From assembly GCA_002341825.1 (NCBI GenBank), contig DDOU01000039.1, forward strand, positions 1 to 5,690: 5,690 bases of DNA. Reading direction: 5' to 3'. This document shows, piece after piece, positions 1-5,690 of the stretch (position 1 is its first letter; each line of letters starts with the position of its first letter). Below the pieces are notes generated by a model. The model searched no databases. It was not told where the DNA came from and saw only the letters and a program-made list of their open reading frames with translations. Made by a program: the position numbers and the translations under genes. The stretch comes from Candidatus Igneacidithiobacillus taiwanensis. Lineage in GTDB: Bacteria > Pseudomonadota > Gammaproteobacteria > Acidithiobacillales > Acidithiobacillaceae.

Positions 1-977
1 TCGATGAGATCCATGGTCGCCTGGAAATCGGCATCCGTCTCGCCGGGAAAACCCACGATGAAGTCAGAAGACAGACGAATACCCGGCCGCGCCTCCTGCA
101 GGGCAGCAACCTTTTCGAGGTAAGCGGAGATGCTGTGCTTGCGATGCATGCGCCGCAGAATACGATCGGAACCGCTTTGCACCGGCAGGTGCAAGTGCGG
201 CGCCAACACCGCAAGGTCGTGATGGGCAGCAATGAGGCGTTCGTCGAGATTATTGGGGTGCGAAGTGGTGTAACGCAGGCGGCGCAGCCCCGGCAGGGCG
301 GCCAAACGCCGCAGCAGGTCGGCAAGATCGGCATCGCCAATCAAGCCCGATGGCGCGCGATAAGCATTGACGTTCTGCCCGAGCAGGGTAATTTCTGCCA
401 CCCCTTGCTCCAGGAGCTGCCGCACCTCGCGCACGATCTCCGGCAGCGGCCGGCTGTATTCGCGGCCCCGGGTATGGGGCACGACGCAGAAGGTGCAGAA
501 TTTGTCGCAGCCCTCCTGGATGGTTACGAAGGCCGACGCGCCCTGCCGCCCGGGACGCTCGGGCAGGCGGTCGAACTTTTCCAACTCCGGAAAACTGAGA
601 TCGACCTGCGGCTGCGCCTCGGCAAGACGGGCATCGATGAGGTCTGGCAAGCGATGCAAGGTCTGCGGTCCAAAAACGATGTCGACAAAGGGCGCACGCC
701 GCCGCAGGCGTTCGCCTTCCTGGCTCGCAACACAACCACCCACCGCAATCAGCGGCTGCGGATTGCGCTCTTTCAGGGGGCGCCAAAAGCCAAGCTGGGT
801 GTAGACCTTGTCTTCCGCTTTTTCGCGGATCGAGCAGGTATTGAGGATGAGAAGATCCGCCGCCTCGGGATCATCGACCAAGGTCAGGCCATGACTGGTG
901 TGCAGCAGCTCGGCCATACGCTCCGAGTCGTACTCGTTCATTTGGCAGCCAAAGGTTTTGATGAAGAGATGCTGCAA
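1..977 (-). CDS. miaB: MiaB, tRNA-2-methylthio-N6-(dimethylallyl)adenosine synthase, C-terminus beyond window
   Basis: Radical-SAM methylthiotransferase that adds the 2-methylthio group to i6A at position 37 of tRNAs reading UNN codons, using two 4Fe-4S clusters in the cytoplasm. The window holds about 325 residues; the rest (end of the radical-SAM domain and the TRAM domain) lies past the left edge. The N-terminal methylthiotransferase domain carries C11 (in [10 protein letters not shown]), C48 (NTCSIRE) and C82 (GGCVASQ). The radical-SAM triad is C157, C161 and C164 in [18 protein letters not shown], followed by [22 protein letters not shown] and [12 protein letters not shown]. The start is a TTG at 977-975: the frame has an upstream TGA, the first ATG lies after C11, and GGAAG (983-987) sits 5 bases upstream. 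With this start the radical-SAM cysteines fall at 157/161/164, the same numbers I recall for E. coli MiaB. It has its own promoter downstream of selO. The identity is secure; the exact start is good but inferred. Confidence 0.97.
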   Translation of the reverse strand, partial: MQHLFIKTFGCQMNEYDSERMAELLHTSHGLTLVDDPEAADLLILNTCSIREKAEDKVYTQLGFWRPLKERNPQPLIAVGGCVASQEGERLRRRAPFVDIVFGPQTLHRLPDLIDARLAEAQPQVDLSFPELEKFDRLPERPGRQGASAFVTIQEGCDKFCTFCVVPHTRGREYSRPLPEIVREVRQLLEQGVAEITLLGQNVNAYRAPSGLIGDADLADLLRRLAALPGLRRLRYTTSHPNNLDERLIAAHHDLAVLAPHLHLPVQSGSDRILRRMHRKHSISAYLEKVAALQEARPGIRLSSDFIVGFPGETDADFQATMDLI

Positions 978-1008
978 GTTCGCTTCCAAGACTCCCTTTC
1001 AGATCGTC

Positions 1009-1037
1009 ATCATACGAGGCACTCCCAGGGCTGGCAA
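1009..1037 (-). promoter_or_regulatory. sigma70-type promoter for miaB
   Basis: Read on the minus strand, TTGCCA (1037-1032) and TATGAT (1014-1009) are separated by exactly 17 bases. Each matches 5 of 6 bases of the TTGACA/TATAAT consensus. Transcription would begin near 1002, giving a leader of about 25 bases before the TTG start of miaB at 977. The leader includes AAAGGGAG (992-999) and GGAAG (983-987). It lies in the 121-base gap after selO. The rest of that gap holds only a weak 5-bp hairpin (1075-1091, TCTGC/GCAGA) with no following T-run, so I see no clear terminator for selO and some read-through is possible. Confidence 0.7.
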
Positions 1038-1098
1038 GGAGATGCATGCAACCACTTGTATTATTAACGGCGTTTCTGCCTCAAAAGCAGAGCCCCGC

Positions 1099-2580
1099 TC
1101 AGGTCCCGCAAAAGGTGCGGTAGGGGCCGAAGCCGCCGGGCATGGGCTCGCTGTAGGGCAGATACTCCGGGCGGGCGCTGTAGGGATTAGCGAGCACTTC
1201 GAGGAGCTTATGCAGTGGGCGCCAGTCGTCGGCCTCGCTGGCAGCGGCCAGGGCGATCTCTACTTGATGATTGCGGGGAATATAGATGGGATTGACGCGA
1301 TCCATGGCCGCGCCAATGGCCGACTGCGGGCGATCGGTACCGAGGCGCTGCAACCAACGCTCCCGCCACGGCTGCCAACTTGCCGGGCTGGCGGGGATGC
1401 CCAGGCGCTGCCGCTCCGCCACTGGCATGGCCTGCAGATCTGCCGCCAAGGAGCGGAACGCGAGGGTAAAATCCTGATGCTCGTCGGCAAGAAGCTGAAG
1501 AAAATCTTCCAAGAGGGCATCGTCCGTTTCGCGCACCGCCAATATCCCCAATTTTGCGGCAAAAATCTCCCGCCAGGCCTGCTGGTAGCGCGCTGGAAAG
1601 CGCTGCAACACGTCGGTGAGCTGGGCAATGGCGTGGTCGACATCCGCGTCCACCAAAGGCACGAGGCACTCGGCCAAACGCACCAGATTCCACTGCCCGA
1701 TGCGCGGCTGCTCGCCATAGGCATAGCGACCATTCTGATCGATGGAGCTGAACACCGTGGCCGGGTCGTAGGCATCGAGAAAGGCACAGGGGCCGTAATC
1801 GATGGTCTCTCCGGCAATGCTCATGTTGTCGGTGTTCATCACTCCATGAATGAAGCCCACCCCCATCCACTGGGCAATGAGCCGCGCTTGCCGTTCCATG
1901 ACTGCGGTAAGGAAGGCCAAATACCGAGTGCCGCCGGCTTCCGCCTGCAGTTCCGGGTAATGACGGGCGATGGCATAGTCGCAGAGACGGCGCAGGAGCG
2001 CCTCATCTTCGCGGATTGCCACATACTGAAAGGTGCCAACGCGCAGATGACTAGCCGCCACCCGCGCCAAAATCGCCCCCGGCAGCGGACGCTCGCGCTG
2101 TACCGCCTCGCCGGTGCGCAATACCGCCAAGGCGCGGGTGCTGGGAATACCCAGGGCATGCATGGCCTCGCCGAGAACATATTCGCGCAACATCGGCCCA
2201 AGGGCAGCCTTGCCGTCGCCCCCGCGCGAAAACGGTGTGCGCCCCGAGCCTTTGAGATGCAGATCCCAAAGCCGCCCCTGGGGATCACGCCATTCTCCCA
2301 ACAACAGAGCGCGCCCATCCCCCAGCTGCGGGTTGAAGACGCCAAATTGGTGACCGGCATAAGCCTGCGCAAGGGGACGACTGCCAGGAATCGGACGTTG
2401 CCCGCTGAGCAGCGCCGCAGCTTCTGTGCGCAATGGCGCGAGGGGAAGACCCAATTCGATCGCCAAGCCCTCGTTCAGCAGACAGAGCTGGGGGTTGGGT
2501 ATCGGTGCCGCTTGCCAGGGCGCGTATAAGCCCTCGAGTTCCGCGGCAAAATCGGCTTCCAGACGCAATTCCCTCTCCAT
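1099..2580 (-). CDS. selO: SelO/YdiU family protein adenylyltransferase (pseudokinase-fold AMPylase)
   Basis: Transfers AMP from ATP to Ser/Thr/Tyr of target proteins using a kinase fold with inverted ATP orientation; the family is linked to oxidative stress. The product is 493 residues, close to the usual 480-490 of bacterial SelO. Visible in order: the AYAGHQFG and QLGDGRALLLGE loop (about 73-95), HLKGSGRTPFSR with ATP-contact K110, REYVLGEAMH with E133, R173 and R180, the catalytic HGVMNTDN (D251, N252), and metal-binding D261 in DYGPCAF. These line up with K113, E136, R176, R183, D252, N253 and D262 as I recall them from the Pseudomonas SelO structure. The C-terminus is FCGT, with C491 antepenultimate, the position of selenocysteine in animal SelO. 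The start is the ATG at 2580, with GGAGG 5 bases upstream. The frame stays open to 2922, but that extension has no family similarity and would run under the divergent DUF445 gene. miaB lies downstream on the same strand. Confidence 0.97.
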   Translation of the reverse strand: MERELRLEADFAAELEGLYAPWQAAPIPNPQLCLLNEGLAIELGLPLAPLRTEAAALLSGQRPIPGSRPLAQAYAGHQFGVFNPQLGDGRALLLGEWRDPQGRLWDLHLKGSGRTPFSRGGDGKAALGPMLREYVLGEAMHALGIPSTRALAVLRTGEAVQRERPLPGAILARVAASHLRVGTFQYVAIREDEALLRRLCDYAIARHYPELQAEAGGTRYLAFLTAVMERQARLIAQWMGVGFIHGVMNTDNMSIAGETIDYGPCAFLDAYDPATVFSSIDQNGRYAYGEQPRIGQWNLVRLAECLVPLVDADVDHAIAQLTDVLQRFPARYQQAWREIFAAKLGILAVRETDDALLEDFLQLLADEHQDFTLAFRSLAADLQAMPVAERQRLGIPASPASWQPWRERWLQRLGTDRPQSAIGAAMDRVNPIYIPRNHQVEIALAAASEADDWRPLHKLLEVLANPYSARPEYLPYSEPMPGGFGPYRTFCGT

Positions 2581-2633
2581 ACCCGCCTCCAACGCTTTCT
2601 GCTTGGGCACAATGACAGAAAGGACAGTGCCCC

Positions 2634-2663
2634 GGCAAGCCGTGGCAATGCTATGCTTGCCCC
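2634..2663 (+). promoter_or_regulatory. Candidate extended -10 promoter with inverted repeat, upstream of DUF445 gene
   Basis: The 83-base divergent space between selO and the DUF445 gene contains TGC-TATGCT (2649-2657), an extended -10 with 4 of 6 matches to TATAAT. There is no recognisable -35 at the right distance. Its predicted start site, 7 bases past the -10, is the A of the DUF445 ATG at 2664, so the mRNA could be leaderless; I see no Shine-Dalgarno sequence here. A perfect 7-bp inverted repeat, GGCAAGC (2634-2640) and GCTTGCC (2655-2661), overlaps the -10 and could be an operator. I found no convincing promoter for selO in this gap. The function is inferred. Confidence 0.35.
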
Positions 2664-3944
2664 ATGACCCAGTCTGCCTCCACCCGCTTACGTCAGAATC
2701 GACGTCTGGCCCTGGCCCTGCTGCTCTTTGCCTTTGCCCTCTTCCTCTGGGCCGCCCTGGAGCGCGGGCGCGGACCCTATGCTTGGCTACTCGCCGGTAG
2801 TGAGGCGGCCATGGTCGGCGCTCTCGCCGATTGGTTTGCTGTTGTTGCCCTGTTTCGCCATCCTCTTGGCATCCCCTTTCCCCATACCGCCATCCTCCCC
2901 CGCCGCCGCGATCGCTTGGCACAACGGCTGGCGGAGTTCATCCGCACCCATTTTTTGCAAGAAGAGGCCATCCTGCGTCTTATTCAGCGCGCTTCCTTTG
3001 CCCGCGGGCTTGGCGTTTGGCTGCGCCGGCCGCGCAATCGTGCCATCCTTGCCGAGCAGCTCCAGCAATTGCTCTACCGGGCCTTACAGTTGGCGCAACT
3101 CGAGCCCCTACGACAGGCCCTCGGCGCCAGCTTGGCGGCCCAACTGCGCAGTCTCGATCTCTCCCATTGGAGCGCCCAGCTCCTGCAACTTCTTACCGAA
3201 GATGGACGCCATCAGGCCCTGCTCAGTGATGCCATTGCCCGCCTCGATGGCTGGCTGCAGCAGGAGAACGTGCAGGAAGAATTGGCCCTGCAAATCGAAA
3301 AACTCCTACAACGGGCCTACCCCACCCTCTTTTCCTGGTTGGGAGTAGTCATCGACCCGGCGCAGTTCAGTCGCAATCTGGCTCGCAACCTGGTGCGCGC
3401 GGCCCAGGAAAGCTTGAGCGAGATTCACCAAAACCCCGAGCATCCCAAACGCCAAGCCTTCGATCGCTGGCTACACGAGAGCTTGCAGCGACTGCAGCAG
3501 GATCCCGCGCTGCAGGCGCGTATCCGCATTTGGCAAGAGGAGCTGCTTGCCCATCCAGCAGCGCGCGACTACGTGTATCGCGTGGTCGGCGACCTGCAGC
3601 GCTGGTTGCTGGCAGACTTGCGGGCAGCAGACTCCCGCAGTCGGCAACTCCTCCTGCGTGGTGCGGCCTGGTTTGGAACGCTACTCGCCAAGCAGCCGGC
3701 CCTCCGCGCCGCCATCGACGGCTACCTGGAAGATAGCGTGCGGCGCCTTTTCCCCAGCCTGCAGGCACGCTTTACCCATCACATCGAGGAAACCATCCTC
3801 GCCTGGCCCCTCGCCGACATGATCCGCGTTCTCGAGGAGGGAATCGGTAGCGACCTGCAGTACATCCGTATCAACGGCACCCTGGTGGGCCTGCTCCTCG
3901 GACTCTCCATCCATGCCCTTTTCCTTCTCCTCGGACAAATCTGA
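2664..3944 (+). CDS. DUF445 (YjiN-like) membrane protein
   Basis: Inner-membrane protein of the DUF445 family, function unknown. It has 426 residues. A basic N-terminus (RLRQNRR) precedes a hydrophobic helix at about 15-32. A second hydrophobic stretch at about 42-63 runs into the family signature ADWFAVVALFRHPLG and then IPFPHTAILPRRRDRLAQ (about 55-87). The middle, about 88-400, is a long, Leu/Gln/Arg-rich, mostly helical soluble region with no catalytic motif I recognise. The protein ends in a glycine-containing hydrophobic helix (about 403-423, NGTLVGLLLGLSIHALFLLL). The positive-inside rule suggests that the large domain is cytoplasmic. ATG 2664 is the only plausible start: the frame has a TGA at 2613-2615 and no ATG, GTG or TTG between. 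It lacks an obvious ribosome-binding site. It diverges from selO and is followed by a small secreted protein on the same strand 140 bases on. The family is clear; the role is not. Confidence 0.9.
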   Translation: MTQSASTRLRQNRRLALALLLFAFALFLWAALERGRGPYAWLLAGSEAAMVGALADWFAVVALFRHPLGIPFPHTAILPRRRDRLAQRLAEFIRTHFLQEEAILRLIQRASFARGLGVWLRRPRNRAILAEQLQQLLYRALQLAQLEPLRQALGASLAAQLRSLDLSHWSAQLLQLLTEDGRHQALLSDAIARLDGWLQQENVQEELALQIEKLLQRAYPTLFSWLGVVIDPAQFSRNLARNLVRAAQESLSEIHQNPEHPKRQAFDRWLHESLQRLQQDPALQARIRIWQEELLAHPAARDYVYRVVGDLQRWLLADLRAADSRSRQLLLRGAAWFGTLLAKQPALRAAIDGYLEDSVRRLFPSLQARFTHHIEETILAWPLADMIRVLEEGIGSDLQYIRINGTLVGLLLGLSIHALFLLLGQI

Positions 3945-4023
3945 CTGGCTCTTTCGGACCCTCAGCTAGCTGCCCATGGTTCCTTTTGGGGCAAAACCCA
4001 GGGCCAACTCGCGGAATCTGACA

Positions 4024-4039
4024 GGGAACATTTTTTGCT
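4024..4039 (+). promoter_or_regulatory. Possible sigma54 (-24/-12) promoter upstream of the small exported protein gene
   Basis: GGGAAC-N5-TTGCT matches the core of the -24/-12 consensus (TGGCAC-N5-TTGCT): the GG at 4025-4026 and the GC at 4037-4038 are 12 bases apart, and TTGCT is exact. The T, first C and following G of the -24 block do not match. Transcription would start near 4050, about 35 bases before the ATG at 4085. The same bases can be read differently: GTTCC (3979-3983) could pair with GGAAC (4025-4029) just ahead of a T6 run (4031-4036), a poor rho-independent terminator for the DUF445 gene with a long loop that contains a small TTTTG/CAAAA hairpin. I found no good sigma70 promoter in this 140-base gap (3945-4084). 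Confidence 0.3.
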
Positions 4040-4068
4040 TGGGCTGAGTTCGTGGGATCCATCGAAAG

Positions 4069-4076
4069 AAAGGAGG
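4069..4076 (+). promoter_or_regulatory. Strong ribosome-binding site
   Basis: AAAGGAGG ends 8 bases before the ATG at 4085. It is a near-perfect Shine-Dalgarno sequence and fixes that ATG, rather than the upstream in-frame GTG at 4052, as the start. It is the strongest such site in the window and suggests high expression of the exported protein. Confidence 0.85.
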
Positions 4077-4084
4077 AATTCATT

Positions 4085-4411
4085 ATGAAGCCATTGCTCA
4101 TCAGCGGTCTTGCCTGCGCGGCCCTTCTCTGCAGCAGCGCCGCCTTTGCCGCCAACGCCAGCGAAGCCCAACAGGCCATTGGCGCCGCCAAGGCGGCCAT
4201 GGCCAAGGCCGCGAGTATCCATTATCAGTGGTTGGCCACCCCCAAGCTCTTGCAAGAAGCGGAGGCAGCCGAAAAAGCAGGCAAATATGATGAGGCGGTG
4301 AGCAAAGCCAAGAATGCCGAAGAGCTCGCCAATCTTTCCTACGCCCAAGGCGAGGAGCAAGCCAAGAAATACGGCGTCACCCTCGGCAAAGACGGCATCT
4401 CCCTCGACTAG
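4085..4411 (+). CDS. Small exported helical protein resembling SoxXA-binding protein (SoxK-like)
   Basis: A 108-residue precursor. Residues 1-22 form a signal peptide (K2, a hydrophobic core at 4-16, cleavage predicted after AFA at 20-22), leaving a periplasmic protein of about 86 residues. C11 and C16 lie inside the signal peptide in no convincing lipobox, so I expect a soluble protein. The mature part is Ala/Lys/Glu-rich and helical: a first helix AQQAIGAAKAAMAKAAS (28-44), then HYQWLATPKLLQEAEAAEKAG (46-66), then KYDEAVSKAKNAEELANLSYAQ (67-88). The pattern (aromatic-Trp, a Thr, KLL..AE.A...G.YdeA...A..A...a..aYaQ) is what I know from SoxXA-binding proteins. Those stimulate the SoxXA cytochrome in thiosulfate oxidation. 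No other sox gene is visible here, so a general periplasmic helical role is also possible. The start is fixed by AAAGGAGG 8 bases upstream. Its TAG overlaps the murI stop on the other strand. Confidence 0.8.
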   Translation: MKPLLISGLACAALLCSSAAFAANASEAQQAIGAAKAAMAKAASIHYQWLATPKLLQEAEAAEKAGKYDEAVSKAKNAEELANLSYAQGEEQAKKYGVTLGKDGISLD

Positions 4412-5193
4412 TAGGGCAAGACTTCTACCTCGGCGCCGCTGCTCCGGAGTAATTGCCGGGCGGCGGCGCGCTTTTCCGTTGCCGCAGCAGAGGCCCTGAG
4501 GCGTAGCACCAACTCCTCGGGCAATGCCCCGGGACCGCCCGGCTCTTGCCTGTGCAGCAGACGGTAGAGCTGTCGCGCCACACCATCGTTGCCGTCAAAG
4601 ATCGGCAAGCCGCCGGACCAGGTGCGGATCTCTTCCCGCAACCAGCAATAATGGGTGCAACCCAAAACGATGGCCTGACTTGCTCCCAGGCCGGGCGCAA
4701 CGTGATGCTGCCAGTATGCGGCGGCCTGCTGACGCCAGTCCGCCGCTTGGCTCTCGACGATCTCCATTAACCCGGGGCAAGCCAGGGGCCGCACCCGCTG
4801 CTCCGTATCCCATTCCCGCCGCAGCCGCGCGAGCTTCTCGCCGCGCACCGTAAGTTCCGTGGCAAGGAGCAGAACCTCGCCAGGGCTGGCAGCCAAGGCC
4901 TGCTTGATGGCCGGCTCGATACCGATCACCGGCATTGCTGCCTGCTGACGCAAAGGCGCCACGGCAGCACTGGTGGCGGTGTTGCAGGCAATGACCAAGG
5001 CATCGACGCCCAACGCGGAAAAATGCTGGTACGCGGCCTCGGTGAGTTGGCGAACTTCGTCGGCACTGCGGTCGCCGTAGGGGGCATGGGCGGTATCGGC
5101 AAAGAAAAAATACTCCGCCTCCGGCAGCAAGCGGGCGCAGGCCAGCCAAGTGCTGAGCCCGCCCAAACCGGAGTCGAATACCCCTACCCGCAT
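4408..5193 (-). CDS. murI: Glutamate racemase MurI
   Basis: Cytoplasmic, cofactor-independent racemase that makes D-glutamate from L-glutamate for peptidoglycan precursors. The product is 261 residues, normal for the family (about 255-285). Visible motifs: GVFDSGLGG with D7 and S8, YGDRS (39-43), the first catalytic cysteine C70 in ACNTATS, GIEPAIK (91-97), and the second catalytic cysteine C179 with H181 in LGCTHY. Both cysteines of the two-base mechanism are present, so it should be active. The start is the ATG at 5193. A TTG lies one codon upstream (5196-5194), but the ATG directly precedes the conserved RVGVFDSG. The ATG shares its A with the TGA of the ROK gene upstream (TGATG), and the nearest AGGAG (5208-5212) is 14 bases away inside that gene, so translation is probably coupled. 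The stop overlaps that of the exported protein gene on the plus strand. Confidence 0.97.
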   Translation of the reverse strand: MRVGVFDSGLGGLSTWLACARLLPEAEYFFFADTAHAPYGDRSADEVRQLTEAAYQHFSALGVDALVIACNTATSAAVAPLRQQAAMPVIGIEPAIKQALAASPGEVLLLATELTVRGEKLARLRREWDTEQRVRPLACPGLMEIVESQAADWRQQAAAYWQHHVAPGLGASQAIVLGCTHYCWLREEIRTWSGGLPIFDGNDGVARQLYRLLHRQEPGGPGALPEELVLRLRASAAATEKRAAARQLLRSSGAEVEVLPY

Positions 5194-5690
5194 CAAGACG
5201 AGAGCAGCTCCTGCGCGAGCAGGGCGGCACCGCGCATCCCGGCATCGTCATCGTGATTACCCGGTCCAATTTCTACCGCCTCGCGCAAGACCGGAATCAG
5301 GTTGGCACGAAACTGCTGCACGAGTTCATCGCCAAAACAGTCCCAGGCGCCACTCAAACCGCCACCAACGCGAATCTGTCCACAATCGAGCAGCTTTGCC
5401 GCGTGCGCGAGGGCGGCGGCGAGAAACTCCGCCAAGACCTGAAAGGCGCGCCGCGCCTCCGGATTCCCATCACGAGCCAGTTGGGCAATGATCAGCGAAT
5501 CGGCATGCATACCGCTATATTCGAGGTAGCTGGAAACCAGCCCCTGTACCGAGGCATATTGCTCCAAGCAGCCCTGATTGCCGCAGCCACAACGGCGCCC
5601 ACCGGGAACGACGATGAGATGCCCGATTTCCATGGCCGTGCCATGTTGTCCCCGCCACGGTCGCCCCGCATGCACCCAGCCCCCGCCAAC
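5193..5690 (-). CDS. ROK-family sugar kinase (glucokinase-like), N-terminus beyond window
   Basis: C-terminal 165 residues of a ROK (repressor, ORF, kinase) protein; the usual length is about 290-320, so roughly the first half is past the right edge. The fragment begins in the conserved glycine-rich stretch VGGGWVHAG. It then has MEIGH (fragment E21, H24) and CGCGNQGCLE (C34, C36, C41). H-x9-C-x-C-x4-C is the ROK zinc site and CxCGxxGCxE the family signature. A later VGGGLSG (108-114) matches the C-terminal nucleotide-side loop, and DDDAGMRGAALLA (147-159) the usual end. These point to a sugar kinase such as glucokinase rather than a NagC/XylR repressor, but the N-terminal part that would decide this (DxGGT loop, catalytic Asp, or a helix-turn-helix) is not in view. 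Substrate unknown: glucose, N-acetylglucosamine and N-acetylmannosamine are all possible. The stop TGA (5195-5193) overlaps the murI start. Confidence 0.92.
   Translation of the reverse strand, partial: VGGGWVHAGRPWRGQHGTAMEIGHLIVVPGGRRCGCGNQGCLEQYASVQGLVSSYLEYSGMHADSLIIAQLARDGNPEARRAFQVLAEFLAAALAHAAKLLDCGQIRVGGGLSGAWDCFGDELVQQFRANLIPVLREAVEIGPGNHDDDAGMRGAALLAQELLSS

Noticed and set aside
1043..1050. TGCATGCA palindrome in the selO-miaB gap
   Set aside because: Eight bases only, upstream of the miaB -35 with no second copy. No known operator fits it.
135..1067. 310-residue open frame on the plus strand opposite miaB
   Set aside because: The minus strand encodes MiaB with all six cluster cysteines. 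The plus-strand translation has low complexity and no family features.
1075..1091. Possible terminator hairpin after selO
   Set aside because: The stem is only 5 bp (TCTGC/GCAGA) with a 7-base loop and no T-run in the direction of selO transcription.
898..2529. 543-residue open frame on the plus strand opposite selO
   Set aside because: It lies antisense to selO, whose motifs are unmistakable, and its translation shows no recognisable domain. Long antisense frames are common in G+C-rich genes.
2581..2922. Extension of the selO frame by 114 codons upstream of ATG 2580
   Set aside because: It has no SelO similarity, is rich in Gly/Arg/Gln, and would run antisense under the start of the DUF445 gene. 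ATG 2580 has a GGAGG 5 bases upstream and gives a family-normal length.
3963..3972. Perfect 10-base palindrome CAGCTAGCTG just after the DUF445 stop
   Set aside because: As a hairpin it has no loop and no T-run follows, so it is not a terminator. One short palindrome without a second copy is within chance.
4052..4084. Eleven-codon N-terminal extension of the small exported protein (GTG start)
   Set aside because: It would bury the signal peptide and include the Shine-Dalgarno sequence itself in the coding region. AAAGGAGG clearly serves ATG 4085.

Overview
This 5,690-base window is G+C-rich, densely coding bacterial chromosome with six protein genes. The housekeeping content (miaB, selO, murI) and the protein sequences look proteobacterial. 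One small secreted protein resembles the SoxXA-binding (SoxK-type) family, which points loosely to a sulfur-oxidising lineage such as Acidithiobacillia or a related gamma- or betaproteobacterium. That assignment is inference only. I see no mobile element, CRISPR array, rRNA or tRNA.

Layout. The left third is on the minus strand: selO (protein AMPylase, 1099-2580) followed downstream by miaB (tRNA ms2i6A37 methylthiotransferase, <1-977, cut by the left edge). The 121-base gap between them holds a clear sigma70-type promoter for miaB. From an 83-base divergent intergenic region at 2581-2663, a DUF445 membrane protein gene (2664-3944) runs rightward. It is followed, after a 140-base gap with promoter-like features, by a small exported helical protein with SoxXA-binding-protein features (4085-4411). 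The right quarter is again minus strand: a ROK-family sugar kinase (cut by the right edge) whose stop overlaps the start of murI (glutamate racemase, 4408-5193). murI meets the small exported gene tail to tail, and their two stop codons overlap inside one ACTAGT palindrome.

How they fit together. The genes are mostly unrelated: tRNA modification, redox-linked AMPylation, an envelope protein of unknown role, a periplasmic helper and cell-wall D-glutamate supply. The ROK kinase and murI are very probably one transcript with coupled translation. No new multi-gene defence or mobile system is visible. The points most worth a second look are the SoxXA-binding-like protein away from any visible sox genes, the possibly leaderless DUF445 gene with an inverted repeat over its -10, the SelO cysteine arrangement, and the CTAG stop-stop overlap.
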